The notes under the pieces are model-generated. The model was not told the DNA's origin. It saw nothing but the letters and a program-made list of their open reading frames with translations, and did no database searches. A stretch of 64,000 bases of DNA, taken from Streptococcus oralis subsp. tigurinus. GTDB taxonomy: Bacteria > Bacillota > Bacilli > Lactobacillales > Streptococcaceae. How positions within the stretch are numbered: position 1 is the stretch's first letter; each line of letters begins with the position of its first letter. Below, piece by piece: positions 30,059 to 39,318 of this stretch. Both the position numbers and the translations under genes were made by a program. The stretch is from assembly GCF_002356415.1 (NCBI RefSeq), contig NZ_AP018338.1:806001-870000 (forward strand), read 5' to 3'.

Positions 30059-30856
30059 ATGGTCTCTTCAGAATTTATCTCAAAGATTGAATTTGCTTGT
30101 AAGAAGAAAGAAAGTCTTTATAGCCAAAGTAAGTTTAAGTATGCGATTCGTTCCATGTTTGCAGGTGCCTTTTTAACATTTAGTACGGCTGCGGGCGCAG
30201 TTGGGGCTGACTTGATTAATAAGATCGCACCAGGCAGTGGACGCTTCCTTTTCCCATTTGTTTTTGCTTGGGGATTGGCCTACATTGTTTTCTTGAATGC
30301 TGAGCTGGTAACTTCAAATATGATGTTTTTGACAGCTGGTAGTTTCTTGAAAAAAATCTCTTGGAGAAAAACAGCTGAGATTTTACTTTACTGTACCTTG
30401 TTCAACCTTATCGGAGCTTTGATAGCAGGTTGGGGCTTTGCCCACTCAGCAGCCTATGCAAATCTAACACATGATAGCTTCATTTCAGGGGTTGTAGAGA
30501 TGAAGTTAGGTCGTTCCAATGAGTTAGTCTTACTTGAAGGTATTTTAGCCAATATCTTTGTAAACATTGCCATTCTTTCATTTGTTTTGGTGAAAGACGG
30601 TGGGGCTAAACTTTGGCTTGTTTTGTCAGCAATTTACATGTTTGTATTCTTAACAAACGAACACATTGCTGCGAACTTTGCTTCTTTTGCGATTGTTAAG
30701 TTTAGTGTTGCAGCAGATTCAATTGCTAATTTTGACATACCTAATATTCTTCGTCACTGGGGTGTAACCTTTGTCGGAAACTTTATCGGAGGAGGTCTCT
30801 TGATGGGCTTGCCTTACGCCTTCCTCAATAAAAACGAAGATACTTATGTCGATTAA
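30059..30856 (+). CDS. Formate/nitrite transporter (FNT) family channel
   Basis: 265-residue membrane protein with six likely helices. FNT channels pass formate, nitrite or similar small monovalent anions. The region AGAFLTFSTAAGAVGAD is the first conserved loop, and LVTSNMMFLTAG is the family motif near the second. In a fermenting streptococcus, formate export is the likeliest role, fitting the possible CcpA control in front. TAGGAG precedes the ATG. A terminator follows. Confidence 0.88.
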   Translation: MVSSEFISKIEFACKKKESLYSQSKFKYAIRSMFAGAFLTFSTAAGAVGADLINKIAPGSGRFLFPFVFAWGLAYIVFLNAELVTSNMMFLTAGSFLKKISWRKTAEILLYCTLFNLIGALIAGWGFAHSAAYANLTHDSFISGVVEMKLGRSNELVLLEGILANIFVNIAILSFVLVKDGGAKLWLVLSAIYMFVFLTNEHIAANFASFAIVKFSVAADSIANFDIPNILRHWGVTFVGNFIGGGLLMGLPYAFLNKNEDTYVD

Positions 30857-30863
30857 AGAAATG

Positions 30864-30887
30864 AGCACGAGTTAATCGTGCTTTTTT
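30864..30887 (+). terminator. Terminator of the FNT gene
   Basis: AGCACGA (30864-30870), loop, TCGTGCT (30876-30882), T-run. Confidence 0.88.
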
Positions 30888-30966
30888 GTTTGATGTGTAT
30901 GACTAGTCATAGTTGTTCCTTATATCAAAATATAGAAAAACAGTATTGGAAAAGACTAGCCTAAGA

Positions 30967-30975
30967 TGATACAAT
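30967..30975 (+). promoter_or_regulatory. Extended -10 promoter of the sulfhydrylase gene
   Basis: TG (30967-30968), A, TACAAT (30970-30975). The ATG is at 31007. Confidence 0.6.
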
Positions 30976-31006
30976 ATCCCTAATGAAGCTATTTGGAGGT
31001 CGTCAT

Positions 31007-32287
31007 ATGACTCGTGATTTTAAATTTGAAACCCTACAATTACATGCTGGGCAAGTAGTTGATCCAGCTACTAAATCTCGTGCAGTACCGATTTATCAAA
31101 CTACATCCTTCGTTTTTGATGACACGCAAGAAGGTGCCGATTTGTTTGCTTTGAGAAAACCTGGCAATATCTATACTCGTATTACCAACCCTACAACAGC
31201 GGCATTTGAAGAAAGAATCGCAGCTCTTGAAGGTGGTGTTGGAGCACTAGCGACAGCATCAGGTATGGCTGCTATAACCTACACTATTTTGGCGCTTGCT
31301 CACGCAGGTGACCATGTGGTGGCTGCGTCAACTATTTACGGTGGTACTTTCAATCTCTTGAAAGAAACCCTTCCTCGTTATGGAATCACAACTACCTTTG
31401 TAGATGTGGATAATTTGGAAGAAGTGGAAGCAGCTATCAATGACAATACAAAGCTTGTCTTGATTGAAACCTTGGGGAATCCCTTGATTAACATTCCTGA
31501 CTTGGAAAAATTGGCTGAGATTGCGCATAAACACCAGATTCCTCTCGTTTCGGACAACACTTTTGCCACACCATATTTGATTAACGTCTTCTCTCACGGT
31601 GTAGATATTTCCATTCACTCAGCAACTAAGTTTATCGGTGGGCATGGTACGACTATTGGTGGAGTGATTGTTGATAGTGGTCGTTTTGACTGGGAGGCTT
31701 CAGGGAAATTCCCTCAATTTGTTGAGGAAGACCCAAGTTACCATAACTTGAGCTATACTCGTGATGTGGGTGCGGCAGCCTTTATTATCGCTGTTCGTGT
31801 TCAATTGCTTCGTGATACAGGTGCTGCCTTGTCGCCATTTAATGCCTTTCTCTTGCTTCAAGGGCTTGAAACTCTCTCTCTTCGTGTGGAACGTCACGTG
31901 CAAAATGCAGAGAAAATTGTTGATTTCCTTGTAAATCATCCTAAGGTAGAGAAGGTAAATTATCCAAAACTAGCTGACAGTCCATATCATGCCTTGGCTG
32001 AGAAATATTTGCCAAAAGGTGTTGGTTCAATCTTTACCTTCCATGTTAAAGGCGGAGAGGCAGAAGCTCGCGAGGTAATTGATAATTTGGAAATCTTCTC
32101 TGACCTTGCAAACGTGGCAGATGCCAAATCTCTTGTTGTCCATCCTGCGACAACCACTCACGGTCAGTTGTCAGAAAAAGATCTAGAAGCAGCAGGTGTC
32201 ACACCAAACCAAATCCGCTTGTCTATCGGTCTTGAAAATGTAGAGGATTTGATTGAAGATTTGCGTTTGGCCTTGGAAAAAATTTAA
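31007..32287 (+). CDS. O-acetylhomoserine sulfhydrylase (MetY-type)
   Basis: PLP enzyme of the Cys/Met metabolism family. It condenses O-acetylhomoserine with sulfide to homocysteine, a direct route to methionine. 426 residues from MTRDFKFETLQ with TTGGAGG upstream. The 30983 start would add eight residues. The PLP lysine is Lys208 (SATKFIGGHG). The length (about 425 rather than 380) and the insert before the C-terminal domain fit MetY better than cystathionine gamma-synthase (MetB). It stands alone with its own promoter and a weak hairpin terminator at 32300-32327. Confidence 0.88.
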   Translation: MTRDFKFETLQLHAGQVVDPATKSRAVPIYQTTSFVFDDTQEGADLFALRKPGNIYTRITNPTTAAFEERIAALEGGVGALATASGMAAITYTILALAHAGDHVVAASTIYGGTFNLLKETLPRYGITTTFVDVDNLEEVEAAINDNTKLVLIETLGNPLINIPDLEKLAEIAHKHQIPLVSDNTFATPYLINVFSHGVDISIHSATKFIGGHGTTIGGVIVDSGRFDWEASGKFPQFVEEDPSYHNLSYTRDVGAAAFIIAVRVQLLRDTGAALSPFNAFLLLQGLETLSLRVERHVQNAEKIVDFLVNHPKVEKVNYPKLADSPYHALAEKYLPKGVGSIFTFHVKGGEAEAREVIDNLEIFSDLANVADAKSLVVHPATTTHGQLSEKDLEAAGVTPNQIRLSIGLENVEDLIEDLRLALEKI

Positions 32288-32299
32288 AGTAACAGATAT

Positions 32300-32327
32300 A
32301 AACAGTGGGTTTCGACTCGCTGTTTTT
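32300..32327 (+). terminator. Weak terminator after the sulfhydrylase gene
   Basis: AAACAGTG (32300-32307) with CGCTGTTT (32318-32325), one G-U pair, then T-run. Confidence 0.6.
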
Positions 32328-32343
32328 GATTTTCCCTCAGGCA

Positions 32344-32352
32344 TGATATAAT
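32344..32352 (+). promoter_or_regulatory. Extended -10 promoter of the DUF2130 gene
   Basis: TG (32344-32345), A, TATAAT (32347-32352). Confidence 0.6.
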
Positions 32353-32381
32353 GGTTACAGAAGTCTAGAAAGAGGAAGGTT

Positions 32382-33656
32382 ATGAACGAAATCAAATGTC
32401 CCAACTGTGGGGAAGTCTTTACAGTAAATGAAAGTCAGTATGCCGAACTTTTATCCCAAGTGAGAACAGCTGAGTTTGATAAGGAATTACACGATCGAAT
32501 GAAGCAGGAGCTGGCCTTGGCTGAGCAAAAGGCCATGAATGAGCAACAGTCTAAACTGGCTCAAAAAGACCAAGAAATCGCGCAACTGCAGAGTCAAATC
32601 CAAAACTTTGATATAGAGAAAGAGTTAGCTAAGAAAGAAGTGGAACAGACAAGCCATGAGGCCTTATTAGCAAAGGAAAAGGAAGTGCAGGCCTTGGAAA
32701 GCCAATTGGCCACCTTGCGTTTAGAGCATGAAAACCAACTCCAAAAGACTCTCTCTGATTTAGAAAGAGAGCGTGATCAGGTCAAAAATCAGCTCCTCTT
32801 GCAAGAAAAGGAAAATGAGTTATCTTTGGCTTCTGTTAAGCAGAATTACGAAGCCCAGCTTAAGGCAGCCAGTGAGCAAGTCGAATTTTATAAGAATTTC
32901 AAAGCCCAACAATCCACAAAAGCTATCGGTGAAAGTCTGGAACAGTATGCAGAGAGTGAGTTTAACAAGGTTCGTAGTTTTGCCTTTCCAAATGCCTACT
33001 TTGAGAAGGATAACAAGGTCTCTGCGCGTGGATCTAAGGGAGACTTTATCTTCCGTGAATGTGATGAAAATGGAGTGGAAATTATTTCCATCATGTTTGA
33101 AATGAAAAATGAAGCGGATGGAACAGAGAAGAAGCACAAGAATGCCGATTTTTACAAGGAATTAGACAAGGACCGTCGGGAAAAGAACTGTGAGTATGCT
33201 GTGTTGGTGACCATGTTAGAAGCAGATAACGATTACTTTAACACAGGGATTGTTGACGTCAGTCACGAGTATGAAAAGATGTATGTGGTCCGTCCTCAAT
33301 TCTTTATTCAGTTGATTGGGCTTTTGCGTAATGCGGCGCTTAATTCTCTCAAGTACAAGCAGGAGTTGGCCTTGGTTCGCGAGCAGAATATCGATATCAC
33401 GCATTTTGAGGAAGATTTGGATGCCTTTAAACTAGCCTTTGCCAAGAACTACAATTCAGCTTCAACTAACTTTGGTAAAGCCATCGACGAAATTGATAAG
33501 GCCATCAAACGCATGGAAGAGGTTAAGAAATTCCTAACCACATCCGAAAACCAACTCCGCCTCGCCAATAACAAATTGGAAGATGTTTCAGTTAAAAAAC
33601 TAACTCGTAAAAATCCAACTATGAAAGCCAAGTTCGAAGCATTGAGGGGGGAGTAG
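32382..33656 (+). CDS. DUF2130 domain protein with long coiled coil
   Basis: 424 residues. A short N-terminal zinc-binding-like motif (IKCPNCGEVF, one CxxC pair) is followed by a coiled coil over about residues 25-180, rich in Glu, Gln and Lys. The C-terminal DUF2130 domain (FEMKNEADG, KNADFYKELDKDR, EYAVLVTMLEADNDYF, MYVVRPQFFIQLI) has a layout suggestive of a PD-(D/E)XK nuclease fold. The function is unknown. The stop region contains GGGGGAG, which serves as ribosome site for the next gene. Confidence 0.85.
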   Translation: MNEIKCPNCGEVFTVNESQYAELLSQVRTAEFDKELHDRMKQELALAEQKAMNEQQSKLAQKDQEIAQLQSQIQNFDIEKELAKKEVEQTSHEALLAKEKEVQALESQLATLRLEHENQLQKTLSDLERERDQVKNQLLLQEKENELSLASVKQNYEAQLKAASEQVEFYKNFKAQQSTKAIGESLEQYAESEFNKVRSFAFPNAYFEKDNKVSARGSKGDFIFRECDENGVEIISIMFEMKNEADGTEKKHKNADFYKELDKDRREKNCEYAVLVTMLEADNDYFNTGIVDVSHEYEKMYVVRPQFFIQLIGLLRNAALNSLKYKQELALVREQNIDITHFEEDLDAFKLAFAKNYNSASTNFGKAIDEIDKAIKRMEEVKKFLTTSENQLRLANNKLEDVSVKKLTRKNPTMKAKFEALRGE

Positions 33657-33662
33657 AAAGCA

Positions 33663-34574
33663 GTGGAAAATGAATTATTAGTATTGAATACTGAAGAAGT
33701 AAATGAGTCCGAAAATTTAAACTATGATGAGTTAGAAGAACTGTTAGAACAGCAATTTACAATGGAGTTTTCTAATCTTGAGAAATTAGAAGTAGATTGT
33801 AAAGTAATTAGTTCACCCGATAAATTAGGAGATGTTATTTTAGATGAAATTTGGAATCAATTCGGGAATCAAATTGGTTTAGATATGACAAGTGATACGC
33901 TTCTTAAGCAGTATAACGATAAACATCCTAATGGTTATACAAAAGAAGAGGGTGCTAAAATAATGAAAGATAAAAGGTATACTGATGCAAATAATGCTAT
34001 GAAAGAAAAGCAAAAATCTGGAAATTTAAAGGATGAATATACTGGAAAAACTTTAAAATTAAATGAAAACGCAAATTTGGATCACGTTGTAGCACGTAAA
34101 CAAATTTTTGAAAATTCTTGGAGAAAGATTGCTGATATAGATACTGCAGATTTAGCAAACAAAAAGGAAAATTTAGCAGCAACTAATGAATCACTTAATA
34201 AAAGTAAAGGTGCAAAATCTAATAGCGAGTATATAAAGGATAGAGAAGTAAGAGAAAAAAATCTAAAAGAACAAGTTGAAAGAGCTAATAAAAAAATTGA
34301 CAAGAAGGATATTTCAGATTCCGAAAAACGAAATCTTAAAGCTATAAACGAAAAAAGATTAAATGATAAATACATTTTGCATGATTCTGCAAAAGAAACA
34401 TTAAAAAAATATTTAGAATTACATAGTAACAATCCTGAAAATAAAAATGCAAATGGGCGATTTGTAAGAAATGTATTTGATAGGATAGCACGTTCTAGCG
34501 CACGTGTAAAAAAATGCTACAAAGTAAAATTGAGCAATTGCGCGATGATTTTGAGCGTGAACGTACTCAACTAG
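33663..34574 (+). CDS. AT-rich HNH-nuclease-like protein, frame probably interrupted
   Basis: 303 residues from a GTG 10 bases after GGGGGAG. Residues about 123-182 look like an HNH (ββα-metal) nuclease: YTGKTL, Asp140-His141 (LDHVVARK), Asn170-Leu171, Asn175 and Asn179-Lys-Ser-Lys. The N-terminal 60 residues are acidic and the remainder lysine-rich and helical. One sampled line is 27% GC, lower than the gene before. After Val282-Lys-Lys the frame runs into an unlikely 19-residue tail (CYKVKLSNC... to Asn303). The -1 frame from the same A7 run stays open for 48 coiled-coil codons to 34660 (next entry). Origin and role unknown; possibly a toxin-like or mobile nuclease. Confidence 0.65.
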   Translation: MENELLVLNTEEVNESENLNYDELEELLEQQFTMEFSNLEKLEVDCKVISSPDKLGDVILDEIWNQFGNQIGLDMTSDTLLKQYNDKHPNGYTKEEGAKIMKDKRYTDANNAMKEKQKSGNLKDEYTGKTLKLNENANLDHVVARKQIFENSWRKIADIDTADLANKKENLAATNESLNKSKGAKSNSEYIKDREVREKNLKEQVERANKKIDKKDISDSEKRNLKAINEKRLNDKYILHDSAKETLKKYLELHSNNPENKNANGRFVRNVFDRIARSSARVKKCYKVKLSNCAMILSVNVLN

Positions 34575-34660
34575 TGGATCAAATCGATCAAAAAGACAAG
34601 CAGATTGCTGACATGATCGGAATCTATCATTTAGAGGTAAAAGTAATGGAGGGAATTTAA
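34506..34660 (+). other. A AAA AAA heptamer and -1-frame coiled-coil extension
   Basis: Bases 34508-34514 are seven A's, positioned as A AAA AAA relative to the HNH frame. A -1 slip there joins Lys284 to a 48-codon frame beginning MLQSKIEQLRDDFE and ending MEGI, with stop TAA at 34658-34660 directly before the next ATG. The fused product would be 332 residues. The segment is charged, heptad-like and richer in GC than the HNH part. It may be a frameshifted end, a programmed frameshift product or a relic of an older gene. Confidence 0.5.
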
Positions 34661-35038
34661 ATGGGATTTAGGATATTCATGCTAATCGTAGTTTTACTTA
34701 TTCCGTTAACTATGCTTTTATTTGGCTGGCTATTTTTCAGGAGAACACCGAAAGAAATCAATTATGTATTCGGATACCGAACAAAAAGGTCCATGAGGAA
34801 TGAAGAAACATGGAAGTTTGCGAATCAATATTTTGGGAAAGTATGGTATCTTTGCGGACTACTTTCAGCGCCTCTCTCCGTGATTGCCATGGCCATTGTT
34901 TTTGAAAAGGGAACGGAGACAATGAGTACTGTTGGCTTTATTATCACGATGATTCAGACAATCCCTTTAGTTGGCGCGATGATTTCAACAGAGATTGCAT
35001 TGAAGAAAAACTTTGATGAAAACGGGAGAAGGAAATAA
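34661..35038 (+). CDS. SdpI-family membrane protein
   Basis: 125 residues, a short member of the SdpI/YhfL-like family. Membrane helices lie at about residues 5-25, 62-82 and 90-110. The family signature GYRTKRSMRNEETWKFAN is at about residues 39-56. SdpI protects Bacillus from the toxin SdpC, but short relatives are widespread and mostly uncharacterised, so immunity is only a possibility. GGAGGG is upstream, and the ATG abuts the stop of the -1-frame extension, suggesting one transcript with the HNH-like gene. Confidence 0.8.
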   Translation: MGFRIFMLIVVLLIPLTMLLFGWLFFRRTPKEINYVFGYRTKRSMRNEETWKFANQYFGKVWYLCGLLSAPLSVIAMAIVFEKGTETMSTVGFIITMIQTIPLVGAMISTEIALKKNFDENGRRK

Positions 35039-35157
35039 ACGAGGTATATCCATCACTAGAAGAAAAGCAGCAAATCTTTTGTTACATTTGTTACAAAAGA
35101 TAATTACATTACAATTCTTGAAGAAGATATTTCATGAATGAAATCAGAAAGCAACAC

Positions 35158-36036
35158 ATGAACGGTATTATCAACTTAAAAAAAGAAGCGGGGATGACCT
35201 CGCATGACGCGGTTTTTAAACTGCGTAAGATTTTGGGAACCAAGAAGATTGGTCATGGTGGGACCTTGGATCCGGATGTAGTGGGAGTTCTGCCAATCGC
35301 GGTTGGCAAGGCAACCCGTATGGTCGAATTTATGCAGGACGAGGGCAAGGTCTATGAGGGAGAGATTACTCTGGGCTATTCAACGACGACCGAGGATGCT
35401 AGTGGGGAAGTGGTCGCAGAGACTCTTGTTTTGTCGCCCTTGGATGAAAAGCTTGTCGATGAAGCGATTGCGAGTCTGACTGGGTCTATTACTCAGATTC
35501 CACCTATGTACTCGGCTGTCAAGGTCAATGGTCGTAAGCTCTATGAGTATGCGCGTGCAGGTCAGGAAGTGGAGCGCCCAGAACGTCAGGTGACTATTTA
35601 TCAATTTGAGAGGACGAGTCCGATTTCTTATGAAGGCGAACTTGTACGTTTTACTTTTCGTGTGAAATGCAGTAAGGGAACTTATATCCGTACCTTGTCA
35701 GTTGACTTGGGAGAAAAGCTTGGTTACGCGGCCCATATGTCCCATCTGACACGGACTAGTGCTGCAGGGTTACAACTGGAGGATGCTCTTACCTTGGACG
35801 AAATTGCTGAAAAAGTGGAGGCTGGTCAGCTGGACTTTCTCCATCCTCTTGAAATTGGAACGGGGGATCTTGTCAAAGTTTTCCTAAGTCCAGAAGAGGC
35901 TACAGAAGTGCGCTTTGGTCGTTTTATCAAGCTAGACCAAACAGATCAAGAACTGGCTGCCTTTGAGGGGGATAAATTGCTAGCCATTCTAGAAAAAAGG
36001 GACAATTTTTACAAACCAAGGAAGGTTTTTAGCTAG
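35158..36036 (+). CDS. truB: tRNA pseudouridine-55 synthase TruB
   Basis: Makes pseudouridine 55 in the T-loop of tRNAs. 292 residues from [12 protein letters not shown], the start used by pneumococcus. An ATG at 35134 is also in frame and neither has a strong ribosome site. The catalytic residue is Asp38 in [29 protein letters not shown] and [10 protein letters not shown] are further signatures. No riboflavin kinase gene follows, although ribF is a common neighbour of truB; udk is next. Confidence 0.95.
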   Translation: MNGIINLKKEAGMTSHDAVFKLRKILGTKKIGHGGTLDPDVVGVLPIAVGKATRMVEFMQDEGKVYEGEITLGYSTTTEDASGEVVAETLVLSPLDEKLVDEAIASLTGSITQIPPMYSAVKVNGRKLYEYARAGQEVERPERQVTIYQFERTSPISYEGELVRFTFRVKCSKGTYIRTLSVDLGEKLGYAAHMSHLTRTSAAGLQLEDALTLDEIAEKVEAGQLDFLHPLEIGTGDLVKVFLSPEEATEVRFGRFIKLDQTDQELAAFEGDKLLAILEKRDNFYKPRKVFS

Positions 36037-36110
36037 TTTAACTAGAGTGTGGGGATGGAATCGTTTCCCCCTAGACTATCCAAATCAGACTATAAATTTT
36101 GAAAAAAATA

Positions 36111-36119
36111 TGATAGAAT
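36111..36119 (+). promoter_or_regulatory. udk extended -10 promoter
   Basis: TG (36111-36112), A, TAGAAT (36114-36119). Confidence 0.55.
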
Positions 36120-36148
36120 AGACGACGGATAAAAAAACGGAGGATAGC

Positions 36149-36787
36149 ATGCAAAATAGACCAATCATTATCGGAGTGACAGGTGGTTCTGGTGGTGGTA
36201 AGACCAGTGTTTCAAGAGCCATTTTATCGCATTTTCCTGATGAAAAGATTTCCATGATTGAGCATGATTCATATTACAAGGATCAGTCTCACTTGACCTT
36301 TGAAGAGCGTGTCAAAACCAACTACGATCATCCTTTTGCTTTTGATACAGACTTGATGATTGAGCAGATAAAGGAATTGTTGGCAGGGCGTCCGGTGGAC
36401 ATTCCAACTTATGACTATACAGCGCATACACGGAGCAGCAAGACCTATCGTCAGGAGCCTCAAGATGTCTTTATCGTTGAGGGAATTTTGGTCTTGGAGG
36501 ACAAGCGTCTGCGCGATTTGATGGATATCAAGATTTTTGTGGATACGGATGATGATGTGCGCATTATTCGTCGGATCAAGCGTGATATGGAAGAGCGTGG
36601 CCGTAGTCTAGATAGCGTTATTGATCAGTATTTGGGTGTGGTTAAACCTATGTATCACCAGTTCATCGAGCCGACCAAGCGCTATGCGGATATCGTCATT
36701 CCTGAGGGAGTTAGCAATACAGTCGCTATTGACCTTTTGACAACCAAGATTGCAAAGATTTTGGAAGAAGCTCGTAACAGCAAATAA
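36149..36787 (+). CDS. udk: Uridine kinase
   Basis: Phosphorylates uridine and cytidine in pyrimidine salvage, fitting the nucleoside importer at the window start. 212 residues. Walker [12 protein letters not shown] is near the N-terminus, [11 protein letters not shown] and YDHPFAFD form the nucleoside site, and [14 protein letters not shown] is the lid region. ACGGAGGA precedes the ATG. Own promoter and terminator. Confidence 0.96.
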   Translation: MQNRPIIIGVTGGSGGGKTSVSRAILSHFPDEKISMIEHDSYYKDQSHLTFEERVKTNYDHPFAFDTDLMIEQIKELLAGRPVDIPTYDYTAHTRSSKTYRQEPQDVFIVEGILVLEDKRLRDLMDIKIFVDTDDDVRIIRRIKRDMEERGRSLDSVIDQYLGVVKPMYHQFIEPTKRYADIVIPEGVSNTVAIDLLTTKIAKILEEARNSK

Positions 36788-36794
36788 TCAGATG

Positions 36795-36816
36795 AGGAGG
36801 CTTGGCCTCCTTTTTC
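36795..36816 (+). terminator. udk terminator
   Basis: AGGAGGC (36795-36801), loop TTG, GCCTCCT (36805-36811), T-run. Confidence 0.9.
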
Positions 36817-36866
36817 TATTTTTCCTTTCGTTTCGGTATGTAAAAGGAGATTTTTAATCATATTTT

Positions 36867-36906
36867 TGGTATAATAATACCCATGGAAAAGCAAGAAAAT
36901 GAATAG
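36867..36906 (+). promoter_or_regulatory. xseA promoter and seven-codon upstream ORF
   Basis: TGGTATAAT (TATAAT at 36870-36875), seven bases, then ATG at 36883 starting a tiny frame MEKQENE ending in TAG at 36904-36906. xseA begins 10 bases later at 36916. The tiny frame starts at or next to the predicted transcription start. Its expression is unproven. Confidence 0.45.
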
Positions 36907-36915
36907 TAGGTGGAG

Positions 36916-38256
36916 ATGGAAAAGTATTTATCAGTAACAACTTTGACCAAGTATCTGAAAATGAAATTCGATAAAGACCCTTACTTGGAACGGGTCTATT
37001 TAACTGGTCAAGTTTCCAACTTTCGTAAACGACCTACACACCAATATTTCTCCCTAAAAGATGACCACGCAGTCATTCAAGCGACCATCTGGTCAGGGAT
37101 TTACCAGAAATTAGGCTTCGACCTCGAAGAAGGAATGAAGATCAATGTGATTGGGCGAGTTCAGGTTTATGAGCCGAGCGGGAGCTACTCCATCATCATT
37201 GAGAAGGCTGAACCTGATGGAGTTGGGGCTCTTGCGATTCAGTTTGAACAACTAAAGAAAAAACTAACGGAAGAAGGTCTTTTTCAAGAACGGTTCAAGC
37301 AACCTCTTCCCCAGTTTGCTAAGAGAATTGGTGTAGTAACCAGTCGCAGTGGTGCTGTTATTCAGGATATTATCACGACCGTCAGCAGACGTTTTCCAGG
37401 TGTTGATATCCTTCTCTATCCGACAAAGGTGCAGGGTGATGAAGCTGCTGAGGAAATTGCTCGAAATATTGCGCGTGCCAATCAACGTGAGGACCTAGAT
37501 GTTCTCATCATTGGTCGTGGTGGTGGTTCCATCGAGGATCTCTGGGCCTTTAACGAAGAAATTGTGGTACGGGCTATTTTTGAATCCCGTTTGCCCATCA
37601 TCTCTAGTGTTGGTCATGAGACGGATGTGACCTTGGCAGACTTTGTGGCCGATCGTCGAGCTGCGACGCCAACAGCTGCGGCTGAATTGGCAACGCCTGT
37701 GACTAAGTTGGATGTGTTGACCCATTTGCAAAATCAAGAAAAGCGGATGGCGACAGCAGTTCAGAATGTCCTGTCAAGAAAAAAAGAAGCTTTGAAAAAA
37801 TGCAGTCAGTCAGTCATCTTTAGACAGCCAGAGCGCTTGTATGATGGTTATTTGCAACGATTAGATCAACTACAACTGCGCTTAAAACAAAGTTTGCGAA
37901 CACGAATTTCTGATAGCAACCAGCTAGTTCAAGCAAGGACGCATCAACTAGTCCAATTATCACCTGTTACCAAAATCCAACGCTATCAGGATCGCTTAAG
38001 CCAGTTGGATAAGCTCTTACGTAGCCAAATGGCGTTGGTTTATGATGCTAAAGTTGCTGAAGTGAAGCGACTTTCAGAAGCTCTGCTGATGTTGGATACC
38101 AGTCGGATCGTGGCGCGTGGCTATGCAATTGTCAAAAAAGAAGAGTCAGTTGTGGATTCGGTTGAGAAGTTGAAGAAAAAAGACCAAGTGACGCTTTTGA
38201 TGCGAGATGGTCAAGTAGAATTAGAGGTTAAAGATGTCAAAACAAAAGAAATTTGA
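36916..38256 (+). CDS. xseA: Exodeoxyribonuclease VII large subunit
   Basis: Catalytic subunit of the single-strand exonuclease ExoVII. 446 residues from [11 protein letters not shown], with AGGTGGAG upstream. The GTG at 36910 is a weaker choice. The N-terminal OB-fold is residues 1-100. The catalytic part carries [32 protein letters not shown] and [27 protein letters not shown], written here only as landmarks. Coiled-coil segments follow. First gene of a seven-gene overlapping operon to 42953. Confidence 0.96.
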   Translation: MEKYLSVTTLTKYLKMKFDKDPYLERVYLTGQVSNFRKRPTHQYFSLKDDHAVIQATIWSGIYQKLGFDLEEGMKINVIGRVQVYEPSGSYSIIIEKAEPDGVGALAIQFEQLKKKLTEEGLFQERFKQPLPQFAKRIGVVTSRSGAVIQDIITTVSRRFPGVDILLYPTKVQGDEAAEEIARNIARANQREDLDVLIIGRGGGSIEDLWAFNEEIVVRAIFESRLPIISSVGHETDVTLADFVADRRAATPTAAAELATPVTKLDVLTHLQNQEKRMATAVQNVLSRKKEALKKCSQSVIFRQPERLYDGYLQRLDQLQLRLKQSLRTRISDSNQLVQARTHQLVQLSPVTKIQRYQDRLSQLDKLLRSQMALVYDAKVAEVKRLSEALLMLDTSRIVARGYAIVKKEESVVDSVEKLKKKDQVTLLMRDGQVELEVKDVKTKEI

Positions 38257-38446
38257 GGATAATCTAGCAGAACTTGAGTCCATTGTCCAAAGTTTAGAAA
38301 ATGGCGAAATCGCTCTAGAAGATGCGATTGCGGCCTTTCAAAAGGGCATGGTTTTGTCAAAAGAGCTCCAAGCGACGCTGGACAAGGCTGAAAAGACCTT
38401 GGTTAAGGTCATGCAAGAAGACGGAACAGAAAGTGATTTTGAATGA
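38234..38446 (+). CDS. xseB: Exodeoxyribonuclease VII small subunit
   Basis: 70-residue helical subunit that wraps around XseA. Family motif: [19 protein letters not shown], then [12 protein letters not shown]. It overlaps xseA by 23 bases, implying translational coupling that keeps the subunit ratio. Confidence 0.95.
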   Translation: MSKQKKFEDNLAELESIVQSLENGEIALEDAIAAFQKGMVLSKELQATLDKAEKTLVKVMQEDGTESDFE

Positions 38447-39318
38447 AGAAGCAAGAAAAATTAGCTCTTGTTGAGTCGGCTTTGGAAAATTTTTATGGAG
38501 ACCAGCAGTTTGCCTCTAGTTTGCGAGAGTCCGTTCTCTATTCCATTCATGCTGGTGGCAAGCGTATTCGGCCTTTTCTCTTGTTAGAAGTTCTGGAAGC
38601 CTTGCAAGTAGTTATCCAACCAGCACATGCTCAAGTGGCAGCGGCCTTGGAAATGATTCATACAGGAAGCTTGATCCACGATGACCTTCCTGCTATGGAT
38701 GACGACGATTATCGTCGGGGACGCTTGACAAATCATAAGAAATTTGGCGAAGCTATGGCCATTTTGGCAGGTGATGCTTTGTTCCTAGACCCCTATGCCT
38801 TGATAGCGCGGGCAGATTTACCAAGTCAGATCAAGGTGGACTTGATAGCCAAATTATCCCTTGCGTCAGGTAGTCTGGGCATGGTGGCAGGGCAGGTTCT
38901 GGACATGGAGGGTGAACGTCAGCACTTGTCTTTGGCAGAACTCCAGACCATTCATGCCAATAAGACTGGGAAATTACTAGCTTATCCCTTCCAAGCAGCT
39001 GCTATCATAGCTGAATTAGAACCAGAAATCCAAGTAAAACTGAAAACTGTGGGTGAATTGATTGGGCTGGCCTTTCAAGTCAGAGATGATGTACTGGATG
39101 TGACAGCTAGTTTTGAGGAAATCGGCAAAACACCACAAAAGGATTTACAAGCTGAAAAATCAACCTATCCTGCCTTGTTGGGCTTGCAAGATGCCATTGC
39201 CTTTTGTAACGAAACTTTGGATCAAGCTAATGAAAAATTAGAAGAAATTGCCCAGCAGGTTCCCTTTGAAACAGAATCGATTGTGAAAGTAGTAGAAAGT
39301 TTGAGAATCAATGGCTAA
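38443..39318 (+). CDS. ispA: Farnesyl diphosphate synthase
   Basis: Prenyltransferase that condenses DMAPP/GPP with IPP to farnesyl diphosphate, a precursor of undecaprenyl phosphate. 291 residues. The first aspartate-rich motif is [10 protein letters not shown] (residues 80-89), the second is DDVLD (215-219). ATGA overlap of 4 bases with xseB. The xseAB-ispA order is common to many bacteria. Confidence 0.95.
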   Translation: MKKQEKLALVESALENFYGDQQFASSLRESVLYSIHAGGKRIRPFLLLEVLEALQVVIQPAHAQVAAALEMIHTGSLIHDDLPAMDDDDYRRGRLTNHKKFGEAMAILAGDALFLDPYALIARADLPSQIKVDLIAKLSLASGSLGMVAGQVLDMEGERQHLSLAELQTIHANKTGKLLAYPFQAAAIIAELEPEIQVKLKTVGELIGLAFQVRDDVLDVTASFEEIGKTPQKDLQAEKSTYPALLGLQDAIAFCNETLDQANEKLEEIAQQVPFETESIVKVVESLRING

